NCBI GenBank assembly: GCA_027604685.1
Contig: JADHYX010000012.1
Coordinates: forward strand, 1 to 64,000
Source of the DNA: Lobulomyces angularis
Taxonomy: Eukaryota; Chytridiomycota; Chytridiomycetes; Lobulomycetales; Lobulomycetaceae
Reading direction: 5' to 3'
DNA length: 64,000 nt
Part shown: positions 13,201-25,811 of the stretch, in pieces
Numbering within the stretch: position 1 is the stretch's first letter
How the letters are laid out: each line of letters begins with the position of its first letter
Position numbers and translations under genes: made by a program
The notes under the pieces: generated by a model
Databases searched by the model: none
The model's input: only the letters and a program-made list of their open reading frames with translations
What the model was told of the DNA's origin: nothing

Positions 13201-14131
13201 GTTAATTTATCAAATTGGCTATGATGAAAATCTGTGCTATATAACAAAACCTGTTGATTTGACATCACTTAATATAAAAATGAACCTTAATGTTAAACAA
13301 GAAGAAAAGGGGAATAATTTCGCTTCAAAATTGAATTTTAGTTTAATAGATATAAAAACTTTTATTGTTGGGTATAAGAAGATAAATTTAAAAAATAAGG
13401 TCGTTTTTGATGAAGTCAAATATCCATTAGATGTCTGCAAATTCAATGAAGAGCAAAAAGGTTTTAACGAATTTTTTTCACTGTGGTTTGAAGGTATTTA
13501 TTTTGTTAAAAGTCATAAAAATCATTGTTTGAAAAATTTAGTTGACTAAAAAGCATTTTATTTTAATTGTGTAATTTAGTTTCCCCAATCACGATAACTG
13601 AGTTATTGCAAAGACAACTGAACTTGACTGATAGTTTAACTTCCTTAGTAAATTTTTTAAGATTTTTAGCAAAGCGGTCAAAGTTTAATTCAGAAAAAGA
13701 TAATCTACAATTTGTTAATGAAGAAGAAAATAATTTACTAACTTTAAATTTGTATGACTCTGAAACAAAAAGTCAGCTAAAGAAAAAAAATTATACCACC
13801 TCCAATGAAAATTATAACTTTTTACGTATAAGATTTTATACCGATTTGGGTAAAAATAGGTATTCCTTACCATTTTATTTATTTTTAAATTAAAAAAATA
13901 AATAAAAAAATTGAAAATTTTAGATTCTACATTTATGAAAAGGAGAAATACGTTATACTCGATTTATTAAAGATATTCAAACCAATACTGGAGTATGGAC
14001 TACAACTGTTACAATCTTGCAGTTTAAGCTGCTCCAGTGGATGTGATGCTTGTTTTAAAGATGGTTTTAACCTGAAAGAAAGTTTGATACTTATTTTAAC
14101 AAATCTTTTATATTCTAATGTAGAAAATTAA
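10290..14131 (+). CDS. HRQ1: Hrq1-type RecQ-family DNA helicase (DUF1998 C-terminus)
   Basis: 3'-5' DNA helicase of the Hrq1/RECQ4-like group, used in interstrand crosslink repair and telomere maintenance in yeasts. About a dozen exons. Motifs in order: YSHQTEALEEL; Walker A TSTSSGKSL; ALAQDQLL; ITNFDIL and WKNYF, aligning to the Hrq1 TNPDML...W block; motif II VDELEYY; SCSAT; ALELGINIG; and motif VI QQCGRVGRKK. The C-terminus has four clustered cysteines (CSLSCSSGCDAC) typical of the metal-binding DUF1998 region. The N-terminus is very basic, probably nuclear. The start at 10290 follows directly after an in-frame GTG and is the first ATG. Odd point: the usual DE-x-H box reads DELE once the intron is removed. 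I am sure of the family, less sure of every exon edge. Confidence 0.85.
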
Positions 14132-14404
14132 TTTTTTTATAAATTTTTTCAAAAAAGTTGGTTTAAAAGCAATTGCATTTTTTCGTTTAAATAAAGAACG
14201 CTTAAAAAAATAAATATAAAAATATATCTTACTTTATGTTATCGAAATTACAAAATAATTAGAAAATTAAGCAAAAAATTTTTTAGTAATCTATCTTACA
14301 TTTATTTTTTACTGAGAAGTTTTCATTTGCAAATAATCTTTTAACCAGGGGCAGCTCCTTTTTTTTCATTATTATTATTACTTCGTTATTTTAAAAACAA
14401 AAAA
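14132..14404. other. Convergent intergenic spacer
   Basis: Short A/T-rich spacer between two convergent genes. Nothing beyond probable 3' ends of transcripts is seen. Confidence 0.5.
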
Positions 14405-15642
14405 TTAGCAATTGTTTTCTGTAACATTTTCGCTCACATCCGTTTCAGCAGTACTATCACTAAAAAAAAAAAAAAAATTCACAATAATTAGGATACAAGT
14501 CTTAAAAACTTACTCTAATTCAGTTTTTAAGTCATACAGTTTCATTTTGGATAAAAGTAAATCAATTGAAAAGATTAAACAAGAATTCTTCAAAAAAAAA
14601 AAAAAAAAAAATTAATGCATTTTTAATAATTTAAATACTTCAAAATAAAAAGCGGATATATTGTGAACCAAAATATTTGATTCAATTAATGGATCTTTTA
14701 AAAACAAGTCCATGTGCTCATATTGAAAATTCAGCGCTGACAGTAAAATGATTGGTAAAATAAAAAAAACCAGCCGCATTTCTGCCGACTAATCAAAATT
14801 TATAAAAAATCTAATAATCAAAGGTTTTTACGTGCAAAATGACTTTATAGATTGTTTTGGTTGATTTCTGAACTGAACTGCATTTAAGTTGATAGACAGT
14901 GAACCATAAAATTCGAATACAAATAATTAGGTCGGCAACTGCATTTGTTCCCCAAGTAAATGTATTTATCATCGCAATAACTAAAAAATTTAAGCATAGA
15001 GCACAAAAAAAAAAAACAGAAAGTTACCAGCATTTGGTTTATTTACGTCATCGCTAATTTGAGAAAAAGTTGCACCATATATCCTCCAAAATATCTCACA
15101 TACAATTAAAATTCCTGCACTAATTTTATAAACTTTTTTATATTTTTGATCTCCACAAATGTAAAAACACCTTTTTAGAAATAATTAAACTTTCCAAATA
15201 AGAAAAGCAGTTGGAAGCTTACCTTAAACCATTACTAAGTACGATAGAGGTCTCACTAATTAACCTAATTTTTGCGAAAAATTGGTTTAATGGAGTATGT
15301 GAAACACTTACCACCCGGGAGTGCATAGTCCAACCATAAGATATCCCCATACACCATAAACTTCACCTTTTAAACCTTTGAATATTGCTATCGTATAAAG
15401 AAGTTGTTCAATATAAAGTAAATTTTTTTTTTTTTACATAAATTGGTGAATATTAGGTAAACAATCCCAGTTTCAATTTTTGCAATGGCACTTACAAGCA
15501 GTAAATTTCTGTTTAATGTGGGTTTTAGTTGAATGAGTATTAAAATTGCAAGAATGGAAGGTGCAACGTTATTGAGTGGCCATCTCAATGAGGTTTTTTG
15601 ATTCCAATCTTGTAATGCTAGCAAATATTCCGTTTCATTCAT
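14405..15642 (-). CDS. Predicted seven-span membrane protein, unknown function
   Basis: Minus-strand gene of about eight exons, roughly 300 residues. The start at 15642 opens with a short, polar, probably extracellular N-terminus (MNETEYLL, containing an N-glycosylation sequon). Seven hydrophobic segments can be counted, among them APSILAILILIQL, YGVWGYLMVGLC, ISAGILIVCEIFW and RLVFFILPIILLS. The tail is short and acidic and ends VTENNC. Introns were placed by GT-AG sites and by continuity of the hydrophobic segments, so internal edges may be off. The topology resembles seven-span receptors or a lineage-specific membrane family, but I recognise no signature. It has no obvious functional link to its neighbours. 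Confidence 0.6.
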
Positions 15643-16007
15643 TACAATTAATTATTGAGTTTACTGAGGTATAAAGTTGTAGGTAAGAGGCAAAATTAAA
15701 TAAAGCGATAATTTGTTATAAATATTAATTTATCTGAGCTACTAATGAACTTTAATTTTCTAAATTATGAAGTTGAAAGATAGAATTGAAAAGTTAGGAA
15801 TTTTTGAAAAATTGGCGTCACTTTAACCATTTTCACAAATAAAATTTTTTTAAAGGAGTAGAAGTGGGTTCTCAAGTAAACACAAATCTTGTTTGAGCTG
15901 AAGGCATAAGAAATTAGTGTCAAGTTTAATTGCAAAAGTTTGAATAACAAGAAATAAAAGTAATAAAGATATCTTAATATTGCTGTTAATCATCAACCTC
16001 CGAAATT

Positions 16008-16081
16008 TATGATTTAAACTTCACCTGTTGTAACAGATGGGAATTATGATTTAAACTTCACCTGTTGTAAAAGATGGGAAA
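16008..16081. repeat. Two-copy 37-bp tandem direct repeat
   Basis: Two adjacent 37-bp units (16008-16044 and 16045-16081) differ at one base (AACAGATGG in the first, AAAAGATGG in the second). The near identity suggests a recent tandem duplication. No function is evident. Confidence 0.85.
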
Positions 16082-17310
16082 TATACACCTTTTCTAATCA
16101 CTTTAAACGAAGTTTAGATTCTTATTACCATTTTTTTTGGAATAATCAATCTTTACTTCTTTCACAAAAAAAAGTGATGAATTTTGCTTTAAATGAAAAC
16201 TTACTTTTGTCGCTTAGAGCTACATTCAAACTTGCAGGTGTTGAGGTATTTACTTATAAAAACCAATCCTGTCCCTTAATCATACTCCTTTTAAAATTAA
16301 GTTAAAATAACTCAAGTTTTGACTAAATTATCAGTTTAAATCATATAAAGATTTGAAATTTAAATATTCTGCAGTCCCTTCTAAACTATATAGGTATTCT
16401 GAATTTTTATAAATTATGAAACTGCAAAAAACTTTTAGAAATAGTATCAAAAAAAGCAGGTCTATAACAATTAAATTTTTTGCATTCCTGTTCTTGCATT
16501 CCAATTTATGTAAAGACAACAGTAAGCAAGCGGATTCAACAACTTTCTGGTAAATTTTTTTCTTAATCCAATTCTTCCTTAAACATTTTGTTTAAATAAA
16601 CATTCAATTTGTTCCTCTGAGTCTTTTCTAACTTTTAAAAACTTTTTGATCTTGATTCATGTCTTCTCTGCATTTGGGTAAATTATAATTTTTCATAGTT
16701 TGACCATAATAATTTAGATTTTATTAATTATCTTTAAACTACTTAAAAATAAGTAATTTTTTTTTGTGAGGATCAATAAAAGTATGATTTTTATTTAAAA
16801 AACTAAGGGGTGTCTTTTTTTAATTCTTTTTGGTATACCTGTTTTAACTGGTTGTTTTGATGTGAAGTTTTCTATTTTTTTAACTGGATTGCTCTCTATG
16901 CAGTAGGACACCATCACCACTGTTTAAACCAAATTTGAATGTCTTTAAATTAATTTTATTTTATTTAATTAATATTTATCACGTAATTGAATGAAATTTT
17001 TATTTTATTCCTTTTTTAATTTTTATTTTTTTATTTTTTTTTTTTGTTATAGTTATTTTTTGTATTCATTTGAACAATGCGGCCCTTAGCAGCTGTTAAA
17101 AGTAAAACTGACATTAAAGTTTTTTTATTGTAATTATAATTTCTGTAATTACCAAAAAAATTTGTTTATAGACCAAAAAAAAATCTAAATTTTTAATGTA
17201 ATATATATAAATATGTTTTTTTTTTATTCATCTAATTTGATTTTTTTTTGACGTTTCCTTTTGTAACTTAAAAAGTTAAAAAGTAAAATAAATAATTTAC
17301 AAAACCATTA

Positions 17311-17465
17311 CTGTGGTAGTTCATCTGTTAAATCAATAACTTCAATAAAATTTTTTTTTTTTTTTATGGAAACACTTTCACCACCTTCAATAAATTCCCC
17401 ATATTCAATTTCACCTTCTTCAATCTTTTTTTCTGTTAAAGCTTCATCATCTTTACTTTCTTAAA
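17311..17465 (-). other. Possible terminal exon or gene remnant ending in a SUMO-interaction motif
   Basis: A minus frame rich in Glu and Lys runs through a 15-nt poly-A codon tract and ends FIEVIDLTDELPQ-stop. VIDLTDE matches the classical SUMO-interacting motif (hydrophobic core flanked by acidic residues). Just upstream the frame meets a TAA, but a possible acceptor (tttaag) sits there, so the stop could be intronic. No upstream exon can be found, because the region is antisense to the start of MCM6. The opposite strand is also open (a Ser/Pro-rich frame from 17366), so coding on this strand is unproven. Confidence 0.25.
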
Positions 17466-17574
17466 TAATTTCATTTTCTTCTCCCCATTTTCCTGTAGTA
17501 AAAAAAATAACTAACAAGGGTTTTATCAGAGTTATTATAAAAAAATTAAAATTTTATTACCAAAACTTTCATTA

Positions 17575-20859
<3,285 letters not shown>

Positions 20860-21075
20860 TTTTTTTTTTTGTTTATTACATTAATTCTGTTTAATTTTCT
20901 TTATCTTTCTTAAAAAAAAACCTAATTGTATTAATATATTAAAAATAATCTTCAAAGTGACATCATTGTAATGTAAAGAAAGACAAAATATTCTAGTTCA
21001 ATGATATAAAAAAAAATTTATCAGAACATTTTTTTTTTGAATCTCATTCATATTTTTTTGAAACAACCTTTTAAC
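20860..21075. other. Intergenic spacer
   Basis: AT-rich spacer between two plus-strand genes. The reading frame entering the methyltransferase gene is open from about 21037, but the first ATG is at 21076. No other feature. Confidence 0.5.
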
Positions 21076-21855
21076 ATGATACTGAATATTATATTATTAC
21101 TGATAACATGTAGACAGATGTGCGTTATTTCCACTCCACCTTACTTGCCAACTGAATCTGATAAAGTAATTAAGGAACGTTCAATTTTAACTGTAAAAAT
21201 TGGAAACTATTATGTTTTGACATTATCAAGTTACTTTATGATAATTTTTACAACAACTCTGAATTTATATCTTTTACAGAACACCTCTTATAAGTGGAGT
21301 TATTTAGAGTACACTTTATTGTTTGTAAACTTCTGTGCATGTAGTTTAAGAATTTGGACGTTTAAAATTCTGGATAAGCTTTTTACTTACGAATTGACAA
21401 TAAAAAGGTAAAGAATTATAATAAAATACCTTTACATAATGAATTAAAACTTCTTTGGATAAAAAGTGATCACAAGTTAATTACACATGGTCCATTTCAG
21501 TATGTGAGACATCCAAGGTAAAAATTAAAAACTTTGCATTTTTCGTTAGGAAAAACAAAATAAAACAAAAAAAAAACTAAAATTTTTCAGTTATACTGGC
21601 CTCTACTTCGCCGTCGCAACTTATCAGCAAATGTTTATATCTAACCCTGCCGCAAATATTTGCAACCTGATTTTTCCGTATAATAATGGATTATACTTTT
21701 TCTTGAAGTATTTTAATATGATATTCATTTTGCTATTTCCAGTCATTATTGGAAAGCGAATTGAGCAAGAGGAAAAAGCATTAAAAGAAAGGTTTGGAAA
21801 GGAATGGATAGATTATTCTGAAAGCAAAAAAAAATTGATACCTTTCCTACTTTAA
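21076..21855 (+). CDS. Isoprenylcysteine carboxyl methyltransferase (Ste14/ICMT-like)
   Basis: Integral ER-membrane enzyme that methylates the carboxyl group of prenylated C-terminal cysteines on CAAX proteins such as Ras and mating pheromones. Three exons; the middle exon is short. Several hydrophobic segments are followed by the SAM-binding signature GPFQYVRHPSYTGLYFA, split by an intron inside the PSY codon run. The C-terminal motif is RIEQEEKALKERFG...WIDYSESKKKLIPF. These two motifs define the ICMT/PEMT fold family. Length after splicing is near 230 residues, typical for ICMT. A bacterial-type isoprenylcysteine methyltransferase-domain protein of other substrate is the alternative. Its CAAX role would connect to Ras input into the MAPKKK at the start of the window. 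Confidence 0.75.
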
Positions 21856-22088
21856 GATTGATTTTTTTTTAATTTTTATCAGTTTGACATTTAATACATT
21901 ACTGAGTAAACATCTTTGTTACCTCAATTCCTTTAAAATTTCAGATCATTTTTAACTTCGTATCCACCAATACCCTAATAGCTGTGAAGTTGTATGCCAT
22001 GCATACAGAAAACTGTTTCGCTTCATATTCGGGAGGCAGTTACTAATGTAACACAACATTTCCATATAACAACTGAAATGTTCCAAAA
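21856..22088. other. Intergenic spacer
   Basis: Short AT-rich spacer, presumably the promoter of the Zn2Cys6 regulator gene. Nothing else seen. Confidence 0.5.
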
Positions 22089-22995
22089 ATGGTGACAAAA
22101 GAAATGAAAAATTTTAACCAAACCAACTTTACTCACAAGCTGCAGCTTACCAAAGACTACGAAAGTATTGAAGATCTGCTTAACTTCAACACTCCTACTT
22201 CGTCGACTTTTGATCAAACATTTGTATTTCCAAAAAAGGCTAGTGGGTTAACTGTTTCAACTTCCAACATTATATCAAATGACTTTGAAAGCATACAAGA
22301 TTTATTAAATTTTATTACTCCTACTCCTAAAGCTGAAAAAAACTTTAACTTTTTTAAGAAACCGCTCCACAGTGTACCTGCAATTACAATTGGTTTATAC
22401 GAAAATAATCAAAAAGTTCCCTCACCTATCACTCCTCATCTGATTGTAAAATCACAGAATTTGCCGTTTCCAGTATATGGCAGCAATGTTAATTTTACTG
22501 AAATAGGCAATACCCAACCAAAAGTAGAACGTAGAAAAAAAGTAAAGCAAGCTTGTGATTCGTAAGTTTATATTTAGAAATCATTTTACCGTTGGGTTAT
22601 TTTTTAATATTTTTGAATTCAATCGTAGTTGCAGAAGATCTCACTTGAGTTGTGATGACTGTCGACCCTGCAAACGATGTGTAAAAAAGAACGGACTTTG
22701 CGTAGATTCCCCAATAGATGCAAAAACAAAATCTAATAAAAAGTTGCAAAAGGTATCATCTAACTCGTCCCTCGCTGCCGAATTATCTTTCTCAAAGGAG
22801 AAGCGAAGGACTAGCATTTCATCAATATATTCAGATGACAGCATTAACTCTATAGTTGATATTGGTGGTGAAATTTCGATGCCTTTTTTGGATAATATAA
22901 ATTTTGTAAATAATGGTAACATTGAGAATTCCTTTACAAACAATAATTTGATGAATGACTCCTTACTTGATTTTTCAATTAATATTAATCATTAA
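22089..22995 (+). CDS. Zn2Cys6 transcription factor, ERT1/AcuK-like binding domain
   Basis: Two exons (22089 to about 22561, and 22629-22995). Near residue 155 a basic stretch leads into ACDSCRRSHLSCDDCRPCKRC, with a further Cys about seven residues on: a fungal binuclear zinc cluster. The CRRSHLSC...RPCKRC form resembles the ERT1/GSM1/AcuK group, regulators of gluconeogenesis and respiration. The intron falls inside the cluster. An additional Cys (CDDC) occupies a position that is usually Gly, Glu or Lys. The N-terminal half contains a duplicated segment, ESIEDLLNFNTPT and ESIQDLLNFITPT about 42 residues apart. The C-terminal part is Ser/Asn-rich. Without the PAS region common in ERT1 proteins, the target pathway stays uncertain. 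Confidence 0.8.
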
Positions 22996-23131
22996 AATGT
23001 AAACTAGTATAGTAGATGTATTTTTATATAATAGTAAGTTTAACCTTAAACACTCACTTAGCTGGTGGGAAAATTTAATAATCAAATTTTTAGCCTGCAA
23101 GATTTATTAAATTTCTTTTTAACATCAAATA
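22996..23131. other. Intergenic spacer
   Basis: Short spacer between two plus-strand genes; no feature seen. Confidence 0.4.
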
Positions 23132-24441
23132 ATGGAAATTTTTTTATACGGTCAGGTTTACAAAGATGTTATTTTAGAAATGGTATCCTATTAATTGAAG
23201 ATAATTTTTAGTAAAGAAAGTGTATAATTTTAGGATAAATATCCTTTAGAGGATACAAAAACCAGAGCAAACAAGGTTTAGTTTAACTAATTGAAAAATA
23301 AACTAAAATTTTAAATTTAGGTTGTCTATAGAAGAGGTATTTTATAAATATTCTTTTGTTGAAAGAAAAAAAAGATTAATTTAGACTAGGAGGAAATGTT
23401 GCAAACACCACTGTAGTTATATCAAAGTTTAATGTAAAAGTAAACTATATTGGAGTTTTTGCAGGATCTTATGACAATATAGAAAAGAATTCGGCTGTCT
23501 CTGATTTAAAAAAGAGGAAATCAATAAACTTGGAAACTTCAATTTTTAGAGGTACGGATTATGAAGAGCCAACTGCGTGGTAATCCATGCATCCTTAAGT
23601 GACTATTTTTTATTATTTTAAAGGATAATTCACACACATAATAGTCGTACGGTCATAAACTTCGTGGATATACCCGAGTTAAGCTTTTTAGAGTTTAAAA
23701 CTGTAGTAGATGAGGCGATAAAGCCGAAATTATTAATCAAACCTTGCTGGTTTCATTCTGAAGGTAGAAACTTGGAAAATTTGGATTCGATGATGAATTA
23801 CGTCGCAGATTTAACTGATAATTTACTTGCTAAAGAAAAAAAACAAATAAATAAATTGATAATATCCATGGAATTTGAAAAATTTAACAGACCTGGTTTG
23901 GAGAAGTTAATGGCACTGCCAGATGTATTATTTTTTAGTAAGGTTTACGCTGAAGGTATGGTATGATTTTCACGAAGTGTTTAAGATTATAATGTTTATA
24001 TTTGAAGGGCTTTAATGAAAGTAATCTTTTGGATTTTTTTGAAAAAATTAAAGTGAAGTGCAAAGTAGGGTAAGTGATTTTAACTTTTGTACATAAATAT
24101 TATTTAAAAAGAGCTTCCATTTTTTTAACTTGGGGTGAAAAGGGGGCATATGGTTATAAAAATTTACCAAACGAAAAGGTGGTTATCACTCCTACTAAAA
24201 AAATCATAGTTAAAGATCAGGTTGGAGCAGGTATATGAAATTAAGTGAAATTTTTATAGTTAAATAAATTTCTTCACTATGCTTTTCAGGCGACACTTTC
24301 ATAGCTGGTATGATATTATGTTTATCACATGATATGAATATGAAGGAATCTCTACAATTTGCTGTTGACTTGGCTACTACCAAATGCAGCATCGATGGAT
24401 TTGATGGTTTGTCCGAATTGATAAAATTTCCATTGCAGTAG
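23132..24441 (+). CDS. PfkB-family sugar kinase, ketohexokinase-like
   Basis: ATP-dependent sugar kinase of the ribokinase/PfkB fold; the best match by eye is ketohexokinase (fructokinase, giving fructose-1-phosphate). About eight short exons. After splicing the order is: N-term YGQVYKDVILEMDKYPLED; VVYRRGGNVANTTVV, matching the KHK sugar-binding RGGN-x-(A/S)-N-(S/T) block; THNSRTVINF; WFHSEGRN, matching the KHK IEGRN motif; MEFEKFNRPGLE; VLFFSK; and the catalytic signature VGAGDTFIAG with its aspartate base. The GG-N block appears only if the acceptor at ...actag is used instead of one 5 nt upstream. The end at CSIDGFDGL matches the animal KHK C-terminus. The substrate is inferred. Confidence 0.8.
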
Positions 24442-24945
24442 AATTTTTTGTGTTTGTTGAAAATGTATCATGAGTAATGTTAGAAAACTATATGATGAAG
24501 TTATATGTATGGATTTATCTAAAAAATTAGCCTTATCTTCTGTAACTCAAATGAATTAGATATTGAAATTAAGGTTTAAAAAAAAAAATATACATATAAA
24601 TGAGAAAGAAGGAAATAAAATATTAAGTGGATAATTTCTTTGTTTTTAAATAAATATGTTTATTGAACGAATATACGAACTCTCTATATAACCTATTTAA
24701 ATTGATGTTATACAGAAAGTTTGTATCAGCTACATTCAATAATTTTAACGGCGGTGAAGCTATAAGACTGATATGTTTGAAATTTATTGAAGATAAAATT
24801 GCTATAATGGCAAAACCGGATTGCAGCAAAGTTAAATAACAGTTTAAGTAGCTAACCGTAACTCCAAATGATACATCCAGATTTATCTTGTTCAGATGTT
24901 TTCCAATAAATAAATCATCCTTCAGAAACAGGCAACACATAAGTC
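24442..24945. other. Convergent intergenic region
   Basis: Between the 3' ends of the kinase gene (+) and the RPA-interacting protein gene (-). A minus open frame (24623-24970) overlaps the last RPAIN exon in another frame and has no family signal. Nothing else supported. Confidence 0.4.
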
Positions 24946-25761
24946 TTACAGGTAAAGCAAAAAATCGCACCCGCTACAATGCAGATGAACTGCAAAATCA
25001 TTCGTGAATGAAAATAGTGCCTGGCCACCACAAAATTCCCTAAAAAAAATTATTTTATTAACTTTGATTTTTGTTATAATTAAAAAAAAGCAAAATGTTC
25101 TGCAAATTAATTCTTATACGTGTAAATGTATAATTACAACACCATCGCAAGAAAAAAAAAATATGTTTCAGTGTAAACTGCGAAAAAAAAATTTTTTACG
25201 TGTGATTTGAATAGACTTGAGTTAAATAATGCATTAATTCATGAGCATTATTAAAATTGCTACAGGTGTTAAGCTTTAACGCACAGTTACTGCAGCTGAT
25301 AAGGTTAACTTCACTTTTCATTTCACCTCGCTTGCAAACAATACAATCAACTATTGTAGATACACTATTTTCAAAAACTCCGCTTAGCAATTCATTTTCA
25401 AACTCATTGGGATCACTTTCAAAGTCAAAAAATTGTTCTAAATATAGTTGATCCTCTATTTGCTGAGACAATAAAGGATCCATAAAACCAGATGGGTCCA
25501 AATTTAATTCTTTATATCTTTTTTCCAACATTTGCTTAAACCTTAAATAATTCAAAGGTCAGTAAATATTATGGAAATTAGGATTGGAAATGTAGTAAAT
25601 GTTGATAAATTTGAAAATAGCACATACCAAAAAGAGTTTCTGTTTTCATTTATCTTGTCTTCTCTAGCTAATTTATTTTGCTGTGCTTGATGGTTTCTTC
25701 TTAATGCTCGTCTTTCTTCTAGGCTTTTAATATTACTATCTTTCAATCTCTCTCTCATCAT
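24946..25761 (-). CDS. RPA-interacting protein (RPAIN/RIP-like)
   Basis: Small protein whose relatives bind replication protein A and carry it into the nucleus. Three exons read from the ATG at 25761. The N-terminus is basic and helical (MMRERLKDSNIKSLEERRALRR). A middle acidic segment follows. The C-terminal zinc region is CIVC, then ISCSNCALKL, then ELMHYLTQVYSNH. A longer intron (about 25040-25198) leads to the last exon: FCGGQALFSF...CSGCDFLLYL. The C-x2-C / C-x2-C / H / C / C-x2-C spacing follows the RPA_interact family C-terminus. Without the last exon the protein would stop soon after SNHT. The gene is divergent from the RECQ1-type helicase, whose relatives also bind RPA. Identity rests on cysteine spacing, so it is not certain. 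Confidence 0.6.
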
Positions 25762-25811
25762 TAATAATTTTCTTAAAACCCTGTTACTTTATTTTTAAGG
25801 CTCAAGTGGAA
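25762..25811. promoter_or_regulatory. 50-bp divergent start-to-start region (RPAIN / RECQ1)
   Basis: Only 50 bp separate the two start codons on opposite strands, so the promoters and leaders of both genes must share this segment or overlap each other. This arrangement favours co-expression. No motif was recognised. Confidence 0.5.

Larger units (their letters stand above)
15643..17574. other. 1.9-kb gene-poor region with exon-like remnants
   Basis: I see no complete gene. Contents: a 37-bp direct repeat (16008-16081); a plus frame at about 16085-16305, open for some 70 codons without a good start, ending in a hydrophobic stretch and lacking a recognised domain; minus frames at 15765-15950 and 16331-16519 without family features; and an acidic minus frame near 17311-17465 that ends in a SUMO-interaction-like motif. 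The region may hold decayed sequence. Confidence 0.4.

Noticed and set aside
17366..17464. Ser/Pro-rich plus frame as a first exon of MCM6
   Set aside because: No donor/acceptor pair joins it in frame to the MCM6 start; the opposite strand is at least as coding-like.
24623..24970. 115-codon minus open frame that could be a gene
   Set aside because: It overlaps the last exon of the RPA-interacting protein gene in a different frame, and the cysteine pattern supports that exon. No family signal in the long frame.
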